Part shown: piece by piece, positions 9,326-18,772 of the stretch
Position numbering within the stretch: the first letter of the stretch is position 1
Layout of the letters: each line of letters begins with the position of its first letter
Assembly: GCA_041940305.1 (NCBI GenBank)
Contig: JBGTSJ010000005.1
Span: 248,001-312,000 of the forward strand
Origin: JBGTSJ01 sp041940305
GTDB lineage: Bacteria; Planctomycetota; Planctomycetia; Planctomycetales; Planctomycetaceae
DNA length: 64,000 nucleotides
Direction of reading: 5' to 3'
Made by a program: the position numbers and the translations under genes
Notes under the pieces: model-generated
Database searches by the model: none
Told to the model about the DNA's origin: nothing
The model's input: only the letters and a program-made list of their open reading frames with translations

Positions 9326-9682
9326 CTATTCATCCACGATGACTTCAAATCCGCCGTACAGCATCCGCTGGACGTCGAACGGCACAGAGTCCGGCCCCAT
9401 CGCGGCCAGCCGCGGGTCCTTCATGACCTTGGCATTCACACGGTCGCGGTGGGCCTTCGACCTGTAGACGATCCACGAGAACACGACGGTCTCCCCCCGC
9501 TTGCAGTCCAGGGTCTTGGGAAAGGACCCCATGCCCTTCACGTTGAGATCGTCGCCGGCGCATTCGCGATACTCGAGCGCGCCATGCTCCCGCCAGATCT
9601 TGCCCGCCTTCCGCGCAATGCGGCGGTATTCGGCCAGCTTCGACCGCGGAACCGGAATCAGGAATCCGTCGACATACGCCAT
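9326..9682 (-). CDS. DUF1428 (YbaA-like) protein
   Basis: The 118-residue product matches the DUF1428 pattern throughout: YVDGFLIPVP at the N-terminus, ECAGDD in the middle, then WIVYRSKAHRDRVNAKVMKDPR and a GFEVIV ending. The family has a dimeric alpha/beta-barrel fold similar to NIPSNAP/EthD proteins and no established function. It is the first gene of the likely DUF1428/propeller/MoaD operon on the minus strand. Confidence 0.87.
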   Translation of the reverse strand: MAYVDGFLIPVPRSKLAEYRRIARKAGKIWREHGALEYRECAGDDLNVKGMGSFPKTLDCKRGETVVFSWIVYRSKAHRDRVNAKVMKDPRLAAMGPDSVPFDVQRMLYGGFEVIVDE

Positions 9683-9844
9683 GCCGTCACCGCCTCCTGA
9701 AGATCACGCTTACCCTGTTGTCGATCCACTTCGATCCAGTTCGACACCGCTCCGACTTTTTCTCCGGATACTTGCTACTCAAGCAAGACTCTCGGCCGGC
9801 CGGTGTGGGGGGACCTCTCAAACTCGAATGCGCAGCACACCGTT

Positions 9845-10453
9845 CTACTCGACCCGCACCGCCTGAGCCAATTGTGCAAGCCCCTTGTCAAACTCACCGC
9901 CGATCATCTCCTCCATATCCATGAACAGGCACATCCCCTTACAGAAGAAGTTCTTCTCGCCCGTCATGCTCCATGTCACTTCCGTCCCGTCCCTCTGCGG
10001 AATGAATGTGAACTCGGCGACGTTCGTCGCGACGAAAGGCTTCAGAAACTCCAGCCTGATCCGAATGCGTTCGTGCGCCCGGCTTTCTTCGATGGTCATC
10101 CGTCCCTCGCCGACTTCCGCGTTGCCGGCCCAGTGGTAGACGGCCCCCTCGCCGGATTCCGCCCCCTCGTAAGAGCGCTGCAGATTCGGGTCGAGCCCCT
10201 CCCAGGGAGACCAGGCCTGCCAGTTCCGGAAGTCGTTGACCTGTGCGAAGACGGCATCAGGGGGAGCGGCAATCGTCATCGAGCGGGAAACTCGCATCTC
10301 CGAAGGCTGCATCGCCACGACGGCCGCGAATCCAGCCAGAAGAACGGCGACACCCATCAACACCTTCTTCGTTCTCGCGAACCCCCTGCGGGAAGGGGAC
10401 GATTCGGCGGCGGTTTGGGGAGCGGGCTGTGTTACGGGGGCGGTCGGGCTCAT
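9845..10453 (-). CDS. SRPBCC (START/Bet v1-like) protein with N-terminal membrane anchor
   Basis: The 202-residue product has a Pro/Ala-rich N-terminus, one TM helix (about residues 29-48, TKKVLMGVAVLLAGFAAVVAM), then a polyketide-cyclase/SRPBCC domain: SRSMTIAAPPDAVFAQVNDFRNWQAWSPWE and later EVTWSMTGEKNFFCKGMCLF. Such domains bind hydrophobic ligands. The ligand is unknown. The gene stands alone. An anchored lipid- or cofactor-binding role is plausible but is inference. Confidence 0.82.
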   Translation of the reverse strand: MSPTAPVTQPAPQTAAESSPSRRGFARTKKVLMGVAVLLAGFAAVVAMQPSEMRVSRSMTIAAPPDAVFAQVNDFRNWQAWSPWEGLDPNLQRSYEGAESGEGAVYHWAGNAEVGEGRMTIEESRAHERIRIRLEFLKPFVATNVAEFTFIPQRDGTEVTWSMTGEKNFFCKGMCLFMDMEEMIGGEFDKGLAQLAQAVRVE

Positions 10454-10920
10454 GGAGGTTCTCGAATGCTGGTTTGAGGTGCGAGTCGGCGGGCGATGGG
10501 TGAATTGACCGACCGAAACGCGCTCAGACGTACAGTATCTACCCGGGCGTCAATCGCATTGCAACTCCGAGTGTGAAGCGGTGATGAATGCCTCGATGAT
10601 CGCGGCAAGGGGTTGTCGAATGAGGGGACGAAGTTTCGACAGCGGACTGAACGATTCCGCAAGACTTCGAAATCGGACGGCTCGGGTGCGCGGTCGGTAA
10701 CGTTGTAGGGAGTCGAAAGTCGACGCGAAGCCGCGGAGATGCAAAGACGCGCGAAGATCGTCCGGAGCTTTGTGGGAGCAAGCGGAACCTGGCGGCGGGC
10801 GGCGGACTGCCCCGTCCCCGAACTGTTGACATCCCGCCGCCAGCGCGGCACCATCCTCTGACTGTTCGCCCGCACACTCACGCGGCGACCTTCAACCGGG
10901 CCCTCCGCTCCCCGCGCTGC
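10454..10920. other. 467-bp gene-free stretch upstream of the MmeI-like gene
   Basis: No convincing ORF. It contains the dispersed GCAAAGACGCG/CCGCGG motif (10724-10756). No clear sigma-70 promoter could be identified by eye. Confidence 0.5.
10724..10756 (-). repeat. Dispersed 'GAAGCCGCGGAG...GCAAAGACGCG' motif, copy 1
   Basis: The stretch CGCGAAGCCGCGGAG, followed by ATGCAAAGACGCGCGAAG, is the reverse complement of the central part of the longer repeats at 14142-14180 and 18947-18984 (CTTTGCGCGTCTTCC ... CTCCGCGGCT). It is also related to the arms of the inverted repeat at 53098-53203. Confidence 0.6.
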
Positions 10921-13836
10921 ATGACGCCCCAGCAGTTCATCGCCAAGTGGGAAACCGCCTCCCTGTCGGAGAAGAGCGCCTACCAGCAGCACTTCCTCGA
11001 TCTCTGCGAACTCCTCGGCGTCCAGAAGCCCGCCGACGCCGATCCCCACGGCGAGTGGTACACCTTCGAATACGGCCTCACCAAATCCAAAGGGGGGCAC
11101 GGCTGGGCCGACGTCTGGAAGCGCGGCTATTTCGGCTGGGAATACAAGGGCAAGCACAAGGACCTCACCGCCGCCTACGATCAGCTCCTCCAGTACCGCG
11201 AAGCGCTCGAAAACCCGCCCCTCCTCGTCGTCTGCGACCTCAACCGCTTTGAGGTCCACACGAACTTCACCGGCACAATCAAGCAGGTCCACGCCTTCGA
11301 CCTCGCCGGACTCGAAGACCCCCGCCATCTCGACGTCCTCCGCCGCCTCTTTACCGAACCGCAGTCCCTTAAGCCCGGCGACACACCGGCCGCCGTCACC
11401 GAGCACATCGCGGGACTCTTCGGCCACATCGCCGACGCCCTCCGCGCACGCAACATCGACGCATCCGCGGCCGCTCACTTCTTGATGAAGCTGATGTTCT
11501 GCATGTTCGCCGAGGACGTCGGCCTGCTCACGCGCGAGGGGAAGCTGTTTTCACGAGTGCTCAAGTCGTCCAAATCAGAGCCGCAGAAGCTGTCGAAGAA
11601 CCTGCGCGAGCTGTTCACCGCCATGTCGGAAGGGGGGGACTTCTGGGGGGAGGATGTCCTGCACTTCAACGGCGGCCTCTTCGCGGACGCCGAAGTCATC
11701 GACCTGCTGCCCGCCGAGATCCAGAAAGTGGTGGACGCCAACATCCCCGACTGGAGCAACGTGGAGCCGTCGGTGTTCGGGACGCTGTTCGAGCGGACGC
11801 TCGATCCCGGGAAGCGGTCGCAGATCGGCGCCCACTACACCAGCCGCGCGGATATCGAGACGCTGCTGGAGCCGGTCGTGATGCAGCCGCTGCGGCGGGA
11901 GTGGCAGTCCGTCCGCGACCAGTGCGAACAATTGGCCGCCGACGCCGCTAAGGCAAAGACAGCGGCGACGAAGAAGAAAAAACTGGCGGCCCGCGACAAG
12001 GCGCTGCGTGCGTTCGTTGAACGTCTGGCGCACGTCACGATCCTCGACCCCGCGTGCGGGTCCGGGAACTTCCTGTACGTCGCGCTGCACCTGCTGCTGG
12101 ACCTGGAGAAGCAGGTGATCTCCTACGCGGCGCGGCAGGGGATCGGCCTGTTCCCCCGCGTGCGCCCTACGCAGCTCGCCGGCATCGAGATCAATCCGTT
12201 CGCGCAGGAACTGGCATCGGTGGTCATCTGGATCGGGTATCTGCAGTGGATGCGTCACAACGGTTTCAACCCGCCCAACGATCCCGTCCTGGAGCCAATC
12301 GAATCCATCCGCCGGATGGACGCCATCCTCGACCTCACCGACCCGGAGCATCCAATTGAACCGGAGTGGCCCGAAGCGGAGTTTATCGTCGGGAACCCGC
12401 CGTTCTTGGGTGGGAGCCGAATGTGGGACGAATTGGGGCGTGAGTATCAGCAGTCCTTATGGAAGTGCTTCTCACAGCGAGTCCCTGGTTCGGCTGACCT
12501 CTGCTGTTATTGGTTCGATAAGGCACTCCGACAGATCACATCTGGGAAGACGCGCCGGGCGGGATTGCTTGCAACTCAGGGTATCCGCGGTGGTGCGAAC
12601 AGGGAGGTGTTGGCACGCATAAAGGAACTGGGCGACATCTTTTTCGCAGAAAGCGACCGAGACTGGATTCTCGATGGCGCGAGCGTGCATGTTTCCATGA
12701 TTGGCTTCGATCGGCACGAGGAAACCTCACGGCAACTGGATGGCACGCCCGTAACAGAGATCTTCTCGAATTTGACATCCGTCGTTGACGTAACGCGAGC
12801 GAAAGTGCTCTCTCGAAAGCAGATTTGCTTCATCGGCCCCAAGAAAGCGGGCAAGTTCGAGATCTCCTTTGCGGCAGGTGAAGAATGGTTGAATGCGCCG
12901 AATCCACACGGCCGGCCGAATTCCGACGTTCTCGTGCCCTGGGTAAATGGAACCACCTTGGTGAATGGACGGCGCGGCCATTGGATCATCGACACCGGCG
13001 TGGAAATGCCGCATGACAGGTTCGCATGCTTCGAGATTCCCTACCGCTACGTGCGCGAGCGTGTCAAGCCGGATCGTGACAGCAACAAAGAGGACCGGAC
13101 CAGAGAGAATTGGTGGCGTTTCAAGCGCGTTGCTCCGGACATGCGAGTCGCTGTTTCCGGCCTGTCGAGGTACTTCGCAACGGTACGGCATGCATAGCAC
13201 CGTATCTTTGAGTGGGTGGAAGGCAACGTCATCTGTGACGATGGGATTTACATCTTCGCGTCTTCAGACGAATTCGTGTTCGGCATCCTACACTCCCGCC
13301 TGCACGAAGTCTGGGCACTCGCACAAGGGACGCAGGTCCGGGAGCGCGAGTCCGGATTCCGCTACACGCCAACATCGTGCTTCGATACCTTTCCGTTCCC
13401 CGAAGTATCCAACGCCCAGCGGGACGCGATCGCCGCGGCCGCTGGCGAACTCGACCAACTGCGGAGCAACTGGCTCAACCCGCCGGAGTGGACCCGGACC
13501 GAAGTCCTCGAATTCCCTGGCTCCGCCGACGGCCCCTGGCGGCGCTACATCGACCGCGCCACGCTCGACGTCCGCGGCATCGGAACCATCCGCTATCCCC
13601 GCACCGTTCCCAAGGACGAAGACGCCGCGAAGCAGTTGAAGAAGCGGACCCTCACCAACCTCTACAACCAGCGGCCGACGTGGCTCGACGTCGCCCACCG
13701 CAAGCTCGACGAGGCCGTCTTCGCCGCCTACGGCTGGGATCCCGCCGTCAGCGACGACGAACTCCTCGCCAAACTGCTCCAACTCAACCTCGACCGAGCG
13801 CGGAGCGAAGTGCGCCAGCCCCCCCCGGGGGCGTAG
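10921..13836 (+). pseudogene. MmeI-like (type IIL) restriction-methyltransferase interrupted by one in-frame TAG
   Basis: One frame encodes a fused restriction endonuclease/adenine methyltransferase of ~971 codons, about MmeI size, but codon 759 is TAG (13195-13197). The N-terminus has the endonuclease D-X9-E-X-K motif (D64, E74, K76). A helical spacer with Lys-rich KKKK follows (~residue 355), then methyltransferase motif I DPACGSGNF (~375) and motif IV NPPF (~490). The part after the stop resumes at once in the same frame with HRIFEWVEGN, then FGILHSRLHEVWAL and FDTFPFPE, typical of the MmeI target-recognition/C-terminal region. Homologues usually have Lys before HR.F as I recall, so a single AAG-to-TAG change explains the stop. 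As written, a 758-residue truncated protein would be made, and a downstream start at 13216 could give a 206-residue fragment. Sequencing error, a recent knock-out or readthrough cannot be separated here. Confidence 0.85.
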
Positions 13837-13885
13837 TCGCCCATTCGTGGTGGTGCGGACTCAACAACACTCGCACGGTATTAGG

Positions 13886-13903
13886 CCCGGCGTTCACGCC
13901 GGG
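13886..13903. repeat. TTCA-loop palindrome
   Basis: Perfect 7-bp stem CCCGGCG/CGCCGGG around TTCA. Together with the next palindrome it forms a small cluster 50-110 bp after the MmeI-like frame. Could act as a terminator or REP. Confidence 0.5.
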
Positions 13904-13930
13904 TTCGCGAGTGCCGAGGACGCGCCCGCA

Positions 13931-13946
13931 GCCTCGTTCACGAGGC
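13931..13946. repeat. Second TTCA-loop palindrome
   Basis: Perfect 6-bp stem GCCTCG/CGAGGC around TTCA, 28 bp after the previous one. The shared loop suggests a common origin. Confidence 0.5.
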
Positions 13947-14011
13947 TTCTCGCTAAAGCGGCTTCAGCCGGGAGTGCGGAAGTGTCAATCGTCCGATCCT
14001 CCCGGCCCCCG

Positions 14012-14274
14012 ATGAACGACATCGGATGCCCCCCCAGCCGCAGCTCAACGCCGTCGCGCCGACAACGGCCTTCGCGCCCTCCTGTCCCGCGTCACCGTGC
14101 TGGGACGTCCCGATCCCCCGACGACAAACCCCACTCCTTCTTCTTTGCGCGTCTTCCCACCTCCGCGGCTTTGCGTCGCCGCCTCCCCGCGCAACCGCAC
14201 CTCCTGGGATGATGAACTCCACCTCACACCACCGCGCGAGCAACCGCTGCAAGTTGAAAAGCTGCAGAGTTGCC
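14012..14274. repeat. Diverged long dispersed repeat, copy 1
   Basis: Shares ordered blocks with 18773-19155: ATGAACGACATCGGAT; CGCCGACAAC plus GCCTT; CGCCCTCCTGTCCC; CTTTGCGCGTCTTCCC followed by CCTCCGCGG; GGATGATGAACTC; and GCAAGTTGAAAAG plus TGCAGAGTTGCCC. Blocks are in the same order and orientation, separated by unequal spacers. It lies just after the stop of a minus-strand gene, in a convergent gap, as copy 2 does. Confidence 0.8.
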
Positions 14275-14345
14275 CCCTCATCAACGAGCAGCCCGAGGCG
14301 CGCCCCTTGCACGCCCGCATGTCGGCCGCCGGCTGCGTCTCGCGA

Positions 14346-15827
14346 TCATTGGGGAAGCATCTCGTCGGCGTCGAATCGCTTAATAATGACCGTGCAGCCG
14401 GTGACGTTGAACTGGAACTGAACCGGCGGGGAGTCTTCTGTCGCCGGTCCGAAATAGATGCGGTGGCCGTTAAGATAGATCTCCATCTGTCCGCCGGCGC
14501 GGACGATGCGTGTCGAATACGACCGGCCCGTGAGACCGTCGACGCTGGGGTCGATCAAGTGCAGTTCGGCCTGTGTATTGCCGAACAGCAGACGGACGTC
14601 GCCCATCTCGCTGACGGCGATCATCGCCGCCTCCTGGCGATACAGGGGGTCGATCTCGGCGGTGAGCGGGTGCTGGACGGCGTTGGCTTTCAGGTAAAAC
14701 CAGCGCAGGTACTCATTCAACTGTGTGCCGTCTGCGGTCGCCGAAAATTCCAGCCGGACGTCGAAATCGGGGGCGGAGTCGACCGTCTCGAAGGTCCAGG
14801 TCAGGTAATGAGCAGTTTCGGCAACCATCTGCAGGGCCTCGCCGTTGACGAAGCGGGGGAGGTAGCGGACGGCGGAGAGCCGATCGCTGCCGATGAGTCG
14901 CGGCAGCAGCGGATCGCGATAGCGGCCTTCCGCCAGAACGGACGGGGGAGGGACGGCGCGTTGCGCCTCGGGGCGGGACTGATGCAGGTCGATCAGCCGC
15001 TGCAACGCGGCGGGATGCAGGTCCCCAAGGACCCCTGCCGCCGATTGGACGAGTTCGAGTGCCTCGGACAGGTGATAGTTGGCGAGAGCGACGCGCAACA
15101 GGAGCATCGGATGGACGGCGTCGCTGCCGGGTTCGAGCGCCGGCTCGGCGAACCAGGCGAAGTCGGACGCGACCTGCGGGCGGTTCTGCATCAGGGCGAT
15201 CTCGGCGCCGATCTGGGCGGTGAGCGCATCGCGCGGATGTCCGGCGGCGACGGCCAGGGCCAGGGCCGTCTCGGCCAGTTCGGGATCGATCCCGCGGCTG
15301 TGGATCGCCGCCAGCATCAGCTCGTCCCACTTCGGGCTGCGATGTTCGCTCCGCAGGTAGAGCAGCTCGGGCCTCCAGTCGGGCACGAGTTGCACGCCGT
15401 ACTTTCCAGCCGGCACGGTCGTGGTTTCGATGGCGTTGCGGGCGGAGGAATAGAACTGCAGTTCGCGTTGCTCGTCGGAAAACGGTGAGGAGTCTCCCCA
15501 GAGCAGTTGATCGTTCACACGGATGAACACGTCGCCCGTCTGGACCCGATCGTGGAGGGGGCTGCGAACGAAGACGCCCGCCACGCGCATGCCGATCACC
15601 GGCGCGCGGGAGCTCTCCCAACTCGACCAGTCTCCCAGCCGCTCGCGGGCGGCATCGAAGCGGGCGGTGAACTCGTCTCCAGTCAGCAACTCCCGCAGCG
15701 GCGGCCGCTCCGTCGGAGCCACACGCACCAACGGGTCCGGAAACTCCGAGGCGGCCTCTTGAGCTGCGGCGACACTCCCTAAGGCGAGCAGACCCAGCGC
15801 CGCGGCAAGTGAAAGAATGCGCGTCAT
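14346..15827 (-). CDS. Exported PDZ-like protein of unknown function
   Basis: The 493-residue product starts MTRILSLAAALGLLALGSVAAAQ, a clear signal peptide with an A-A-A/Q cleavage site. Residues ~60-125 resemble a PDZ domain (MRVAGVFVRSPLHDRVQTGDVFIRVNDQLL). The middle (~150-300) is helical and Ala/Leu-rich. The C-terminal third is beta-rich (VRLEFSATADGTQLNEYLRWFYL; GGQMEIYLNGHRIYFG). No protease triad is present. The frame is open to 16331, but the extension overlaps the divergent protease gene, so the ATG at 15827 with its signal peptide is chosen. It is divergent from the trypsin-like protease gene across 103 bp, suggesting a shared regulatory region and a related extracytoplasmic job. 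Confidence 0.72.
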   Translation of the reverse strand: MTRILSLAAALGLLALGSVAAAQEAASEFPDPLVRVAPTERPPLRELLTGDEFTARFDAARERLGDWSSWESSRAPVIGMRVAGVFVRSPLHDRVQTGDVFIRVNDQLLWGDSSPFSDEQRELQFYSSARNAIETTTVPAGKYGVQLVPDWRPELLYLRSEHRSPKWDELMLAAIHSRGIDPELAETALALAVAAGHPRDALTAQIGAEIALMQNRPQVASDFAWFAEPALEPGSDAVHPMLLLRVALANYHLSEALELVQSAAGVLGDLHPAALQRLIDLHQSRPEAQRAVPPPSVLAEGRYRDPLLPRLIGSDRLSAVRYLPRFVNGEALQMVAETAHYLTWTFETVDSAPDFDVRLEFSATADGTQLNEYLRWFYLKANAVQHPLTAEIDPLYRQEAAMIAVSEMGDVRLLFGNTQAELHLIDPSVDGLTGRSYSTRIVRAGGQMEIYLNGHRIYFGPATEDSPPVQFQFNVTGCTVIIKRFDADEMLPQ

Positions 15828-15930
15828 TGCTCCAGTCCCCGAGATGTGGAAGAATCGACTATACGCCTGTCTCAATCGGTCCGCAATCGGCGGACTCGGC
15901 TGCAACCTTGATCGTCTGGGAGGATGCGTG

Positions 15931-18522
15931 ATGACGCGGCTTCGCCGGAATGCCGGGATGTGGGGCGCGGCGTGCGCGCTCCTGCTGTTGTCGGGGATCG
16001 CAACCGGACAGGATCGTCGGGCGATGATCGACCGTTGCCGGGCGGCGACGGCGCTGGTGGACCTGGGAGTAATGGGGAGCGGCAGTGCGTTCTGCGTCCA
16101 TGAGCGCGGGCTGTTCATCACCAACTGGCATGTCGTCGCCAGCGCCCTGGATGCGGAACGCCTGCAGCTGGTGCTGAATCCCGATAGCGCCGACGAACAG
16201 ATCGTTGAAGCGCGGCTGGTGAGCTTCGAGGAGGAATTCGATCTGGCGCTGCTGCAGGCGCGCGACGTCCAGGGACTGAAGGTGCTCAAGCTCGGGGACG
16301 CGGACGATATCTTTGAGACAATGCCCGTCACGACGTTCGGCTATCCGTTCGGACGGCTCCTCGCATTCGACGACGACTCCTATCCGGCGATCAGCGTGAG
16401 CACCGCGCGGGTGAGCGCGTTTCGCAGGGTGGAGGGAAAACTGCGGGCGCTGCAGATCGACGGTCCGTTGAATCCCGGAAACTCCGGCGGGCCGGTCGTC
16501 GACGAAACGGGCGCCGTGGTCGGCGTCGCCGTCGCCACGATCCCGGGGACGGGCCTCAGCTTTGCGATTCCCGTAAGCACGCTGCGCGAGTTTCTGGAGC
16601 GCCCGGGGCTGATCGTGCGTCAGCCGGACGTGCGGTACGTCGAGCGCGCGCAACCGGCTGAATTCGAGGTGGAAGTGATTGCGTTCGATGATGCGGCCGG
16701 CGTGGACGAACTGGTGCTGGAGGTGAGCGAGTCGGAACAATCCATTCGTGAGGTTCAAGGGCAGCGCGATGGGGCGGTCTATCGCTTCACGGTTCCGTTA
16801 GTGGCCGAACCGGGTGAAGACGACCTGCTGATCGGAGTGCGTCAGGGGGACGGGACGTCCTATCACCGCGTTCCCAACCGGACATTGGAACTGGGGACGC
16901 GCACGCTGCAGCTGCTGGAGGTGCGAAGAATTGAGCGTCGTGCGGATCGGTCGATCGTGACGACCACGAGCGGAGACCGTTTTGCCGGATCGCCGGCCGG
17001 ATTCGAGGCCCTGCTGTCGGGCATCGTGACGGAACCCTCCGCGGTGGAGCAGATCGATGTAATCCTGATCGGCGGCGGACCGGAGGACGTCATCTGGCGG
17101 GTGAGAGCGCTGCAGGACGGAAAGAAGACGGCGGAACTGCAGGGGGCGGTGTTGCTGACCGGAGCGCCGATCCGAGTGGATACGGACACGGCGGAGGAGT
17201 TCCTGGTGAAGCATGGCGACTGGGACGCGGAACGGCAGCGGCTCGTCAAGCAGTTGGCGCAGGCGCAGCACGCTCTCCCCCGCTCCATTGAAGACTGGGA
17301 AGCGACGCGACGCACGCAAGAGCCGCAGTGGGTGAACCCGCAGGCGGTCCGGCTCAGCACAGTCAGCGGAGCGACTTTGACCCGGCAGGACGATGGGTCG
17401 TACTTCGTTGAGGGAGCGAACGAGGCGACGGACACGTATGAGCTGGACTTTCGGCTGCCCTTCCCGATTCAGCGGCTCACCGGCGTGCGTCTGGACGTTC
17501 TGACGGACGACCGGCTGCCGGAGAAAGGCGTCGGCCGCGGCGGCTACGCCAACTTCGTACTCAATGACTTTGAAGTGTCGCTGCCCGGGAGGGACCAGTC
17601 GGACGAGCCGGTCGAGCTTCCGATTGTGCGAGCGACCACCGATTACGAGCAACTCTGGTCAGGCACGACGAATGTGGAGTGGCCCATCGAGGGCACGGTG
17701 GACGAACTGCCGCGCACCGGCTGGGCCGTGTATTGGAAGCGGCTGGAACCGCATACCGCGGTCTATGAGATCGGCGAGGTCAAAGTGGAGTCCGCCCAGG
17801 CGGACACGGTCCGTGTCGTGCTGCGCCAGGACTACGGCGAGCAACACACGATCGGACGGTTCCGGCTGTCGTTCACGAACAGCCCGGGTCCGTTGATCGC
17901 CCCGACACTTCCCGAACACATCGAGCAGGCGCTGGCGACCCCGCGGCTGGAACGCAGTGACGAGCAGGCAGAGACCCTCAAAACGTACTTCACGCGCACC
18001 TACTTGCCGTTGCAGCAAGCGGAGGCGCGGCTGGCCGAACTGGACTTTCAGACTCCGGCGTTGCCCGTCGCCACCCAGGTCGAGCGGACCATGCAGGGAA
18101 CGCTGCCGGAGGAGGTGACGATCGACGTCTGGGTCGACGGTGTTTCCGATCTGTACATCTTCCGGCAGGGCATGGTGTGGGACCATCACTCGGATCAGAA
18201 ACCGGGACGTCCCGATGAACTGGGGAAGTATCTGCTCGTGAACGGGCAGAAGTGGTACCCGGAGTGGCTGAAGAATTCCGCGGCGGTTTCCGAACCGGAT
18301 CAGTCCGAGGGCTTCGCCATGCCGCTCGGTCCGCCGGTCTGGGAAGTCGAGGTCGTTTCGATCGGCGATCCCGAAGGGAGACTGCACACCGCGCGCGGCA
18401 ATGTGACGCCCGCTTATGGCGACGGCGAGTTAAAGCTCACGTTCAGTGATCCTGCGCCGGGGTTCGGCGCCTATCGGGTGCGCCTGACGCGGCCGAATCC
18501 ATCGAATTCGGACGCGAAATGA
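15931..18522 (+). CDS. Exported trypsin-like serine protease with long C-terminal extension
   Basis: The 863-residue product has a signal peptide (residues ~1-26, ending ATGQ). A trypsin-like domain shows the catalytic triad: H67 (FITNWHVV), D104 (EFDLALL) and S185 (NPGNSGGPVV). No PDZ domain follows. Instead there are ~600 residues of beta-rich sequence, including a FRLSF/VRLT-type strand pattern near 640-680 and a C-terminal YRVRLT ending, of unknown family. GGGAGG upstream supports the ATG at 15931 over the longer frame from 15817. It is divergent from the PDZ-like gene. Likely periplasmic or cell-surface quality control; the substrate is unknown. Confidence 0.82.
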   Translation: MTRLRRNAGMWGAACALLLLSGIATGQDRRAMIDRCRAATALVDLGVMGSGSAFCVHERGLFITNWHVVASALDAERLQLVLNPDSADEQIVEARLVSFEEEFDLALLQARDVQGLKVLKLGDADDIFETMPVTTFGYPFGRLLAFDDDSYPAISVSTARVSAFRRVEGKLRALQIDGPLNPGNSGGPVVDETGAVVGVAVATIPGTGLSFAIPVSTLREFLERPGLIVRQPDVRYVERAQPAEFEVEVIAFDDAAGVDELVLEVSESEQSIREVQGQRDGAVYRFTVPLVAEPGEDDLLIGVRQGDGTSYHRVPNRTLELGTRTLQLLEVRRIERRADRSIVTTTSGDRFAGSPAGFEALLSGIVTEPSAVEQIDVILIGGGPEDVIWRVRALQDGKKTAELQGAVLLTGAPIRVDTDTAEEFLVKHGDWDAERQRLVKQLAQAQHALPRSIEDWEATRRTQEPQWVNPQAVRLSTVSGATLTRQDDGSYFVEGANEATDTYELDFRLPFPIQRLTGVRLDVLTDDRLPEKGVGRGGYANFVLNDFEVSLPGRDQSDEPVELPIVRATTDYEQLWSGTTNVEWPIEGTVDELPRTGWAVYWKRLEPHTAVYEIGEVKVESAQADTVRVVLRQDYGEQHTIGRFRLSFTNSPGPLIAPTLPEHIEQALATPRLERSDEQAETLKTYFTRTYLPLQQAEARLAELDFQTPALPVATQVERTMQGTLPEEVTIDVWVDGVSDLYIFRQGMVWDHHSDQKPGRPDELGKYLLVNGQKWYPEWLKNSAAVSEPDQSEGFAMPLGPPVWEVEVVSIGDPEGRLHTARGNVTPAYGDGELKLTFSDPAPGFGAYRVRLTRPNPSNSDAK

Positions 18523-18564
18523 AGACGACGGGCGGATCGAGCGATCAGCGACGTTGCGACGTAA

Positions 18565-18581
18565 GGCCGGCTGCGCCGGCC
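18565..18581. repeat. GC-rich palindrome after the protease gene
   Basis: Perfect 7-bp stem GGCCGGC/GCCGGCC around TGC, 42 bp after the TGA of the protease gene; GTAA precedes it directly. Terminator or REP-like. Confidence 0.5.
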
Positions 18582-18772
18582 ACCGATGGGCGCTCAGAAT
18601 CATACGTCGCCCGCTGTGGTCTGTTCTTCAGCAATCATCGGCCGTCTGCTCGCTTCCTCGGCCTCGCACAACAGCATCGGCACGACGTCGCGCCCTTACG
18701 GCCAGCGGGCAGGGATCATTCCGCAACGACGCACCCAGCCGGGTGTCGAAGGTCCAACCTCGCCCGCCGACA

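Larger units (their letters stand above)
13837..14345. other. 509-bp convergent gap made of palindromes and a dispersed repeat
   Basis: Between the end of the MmeI-like frame and the 3' end of the minus-strand PDZ gene. It holds two TTCA-loop hairpins (13886, 13931) and dispersed repeat copy 1 (14012-14274). No protein-coding signal is seen; long frames here are low-complexity Pro/Ser/Arg shadows. Confidence 0.6.

Noticed and set aside
10921..13836. Genetic recoding of TAG as Lys
   Set aside because: TAG ends many normal genes here (first gene, TadG-like gene, hemE), so it is a regular stop.
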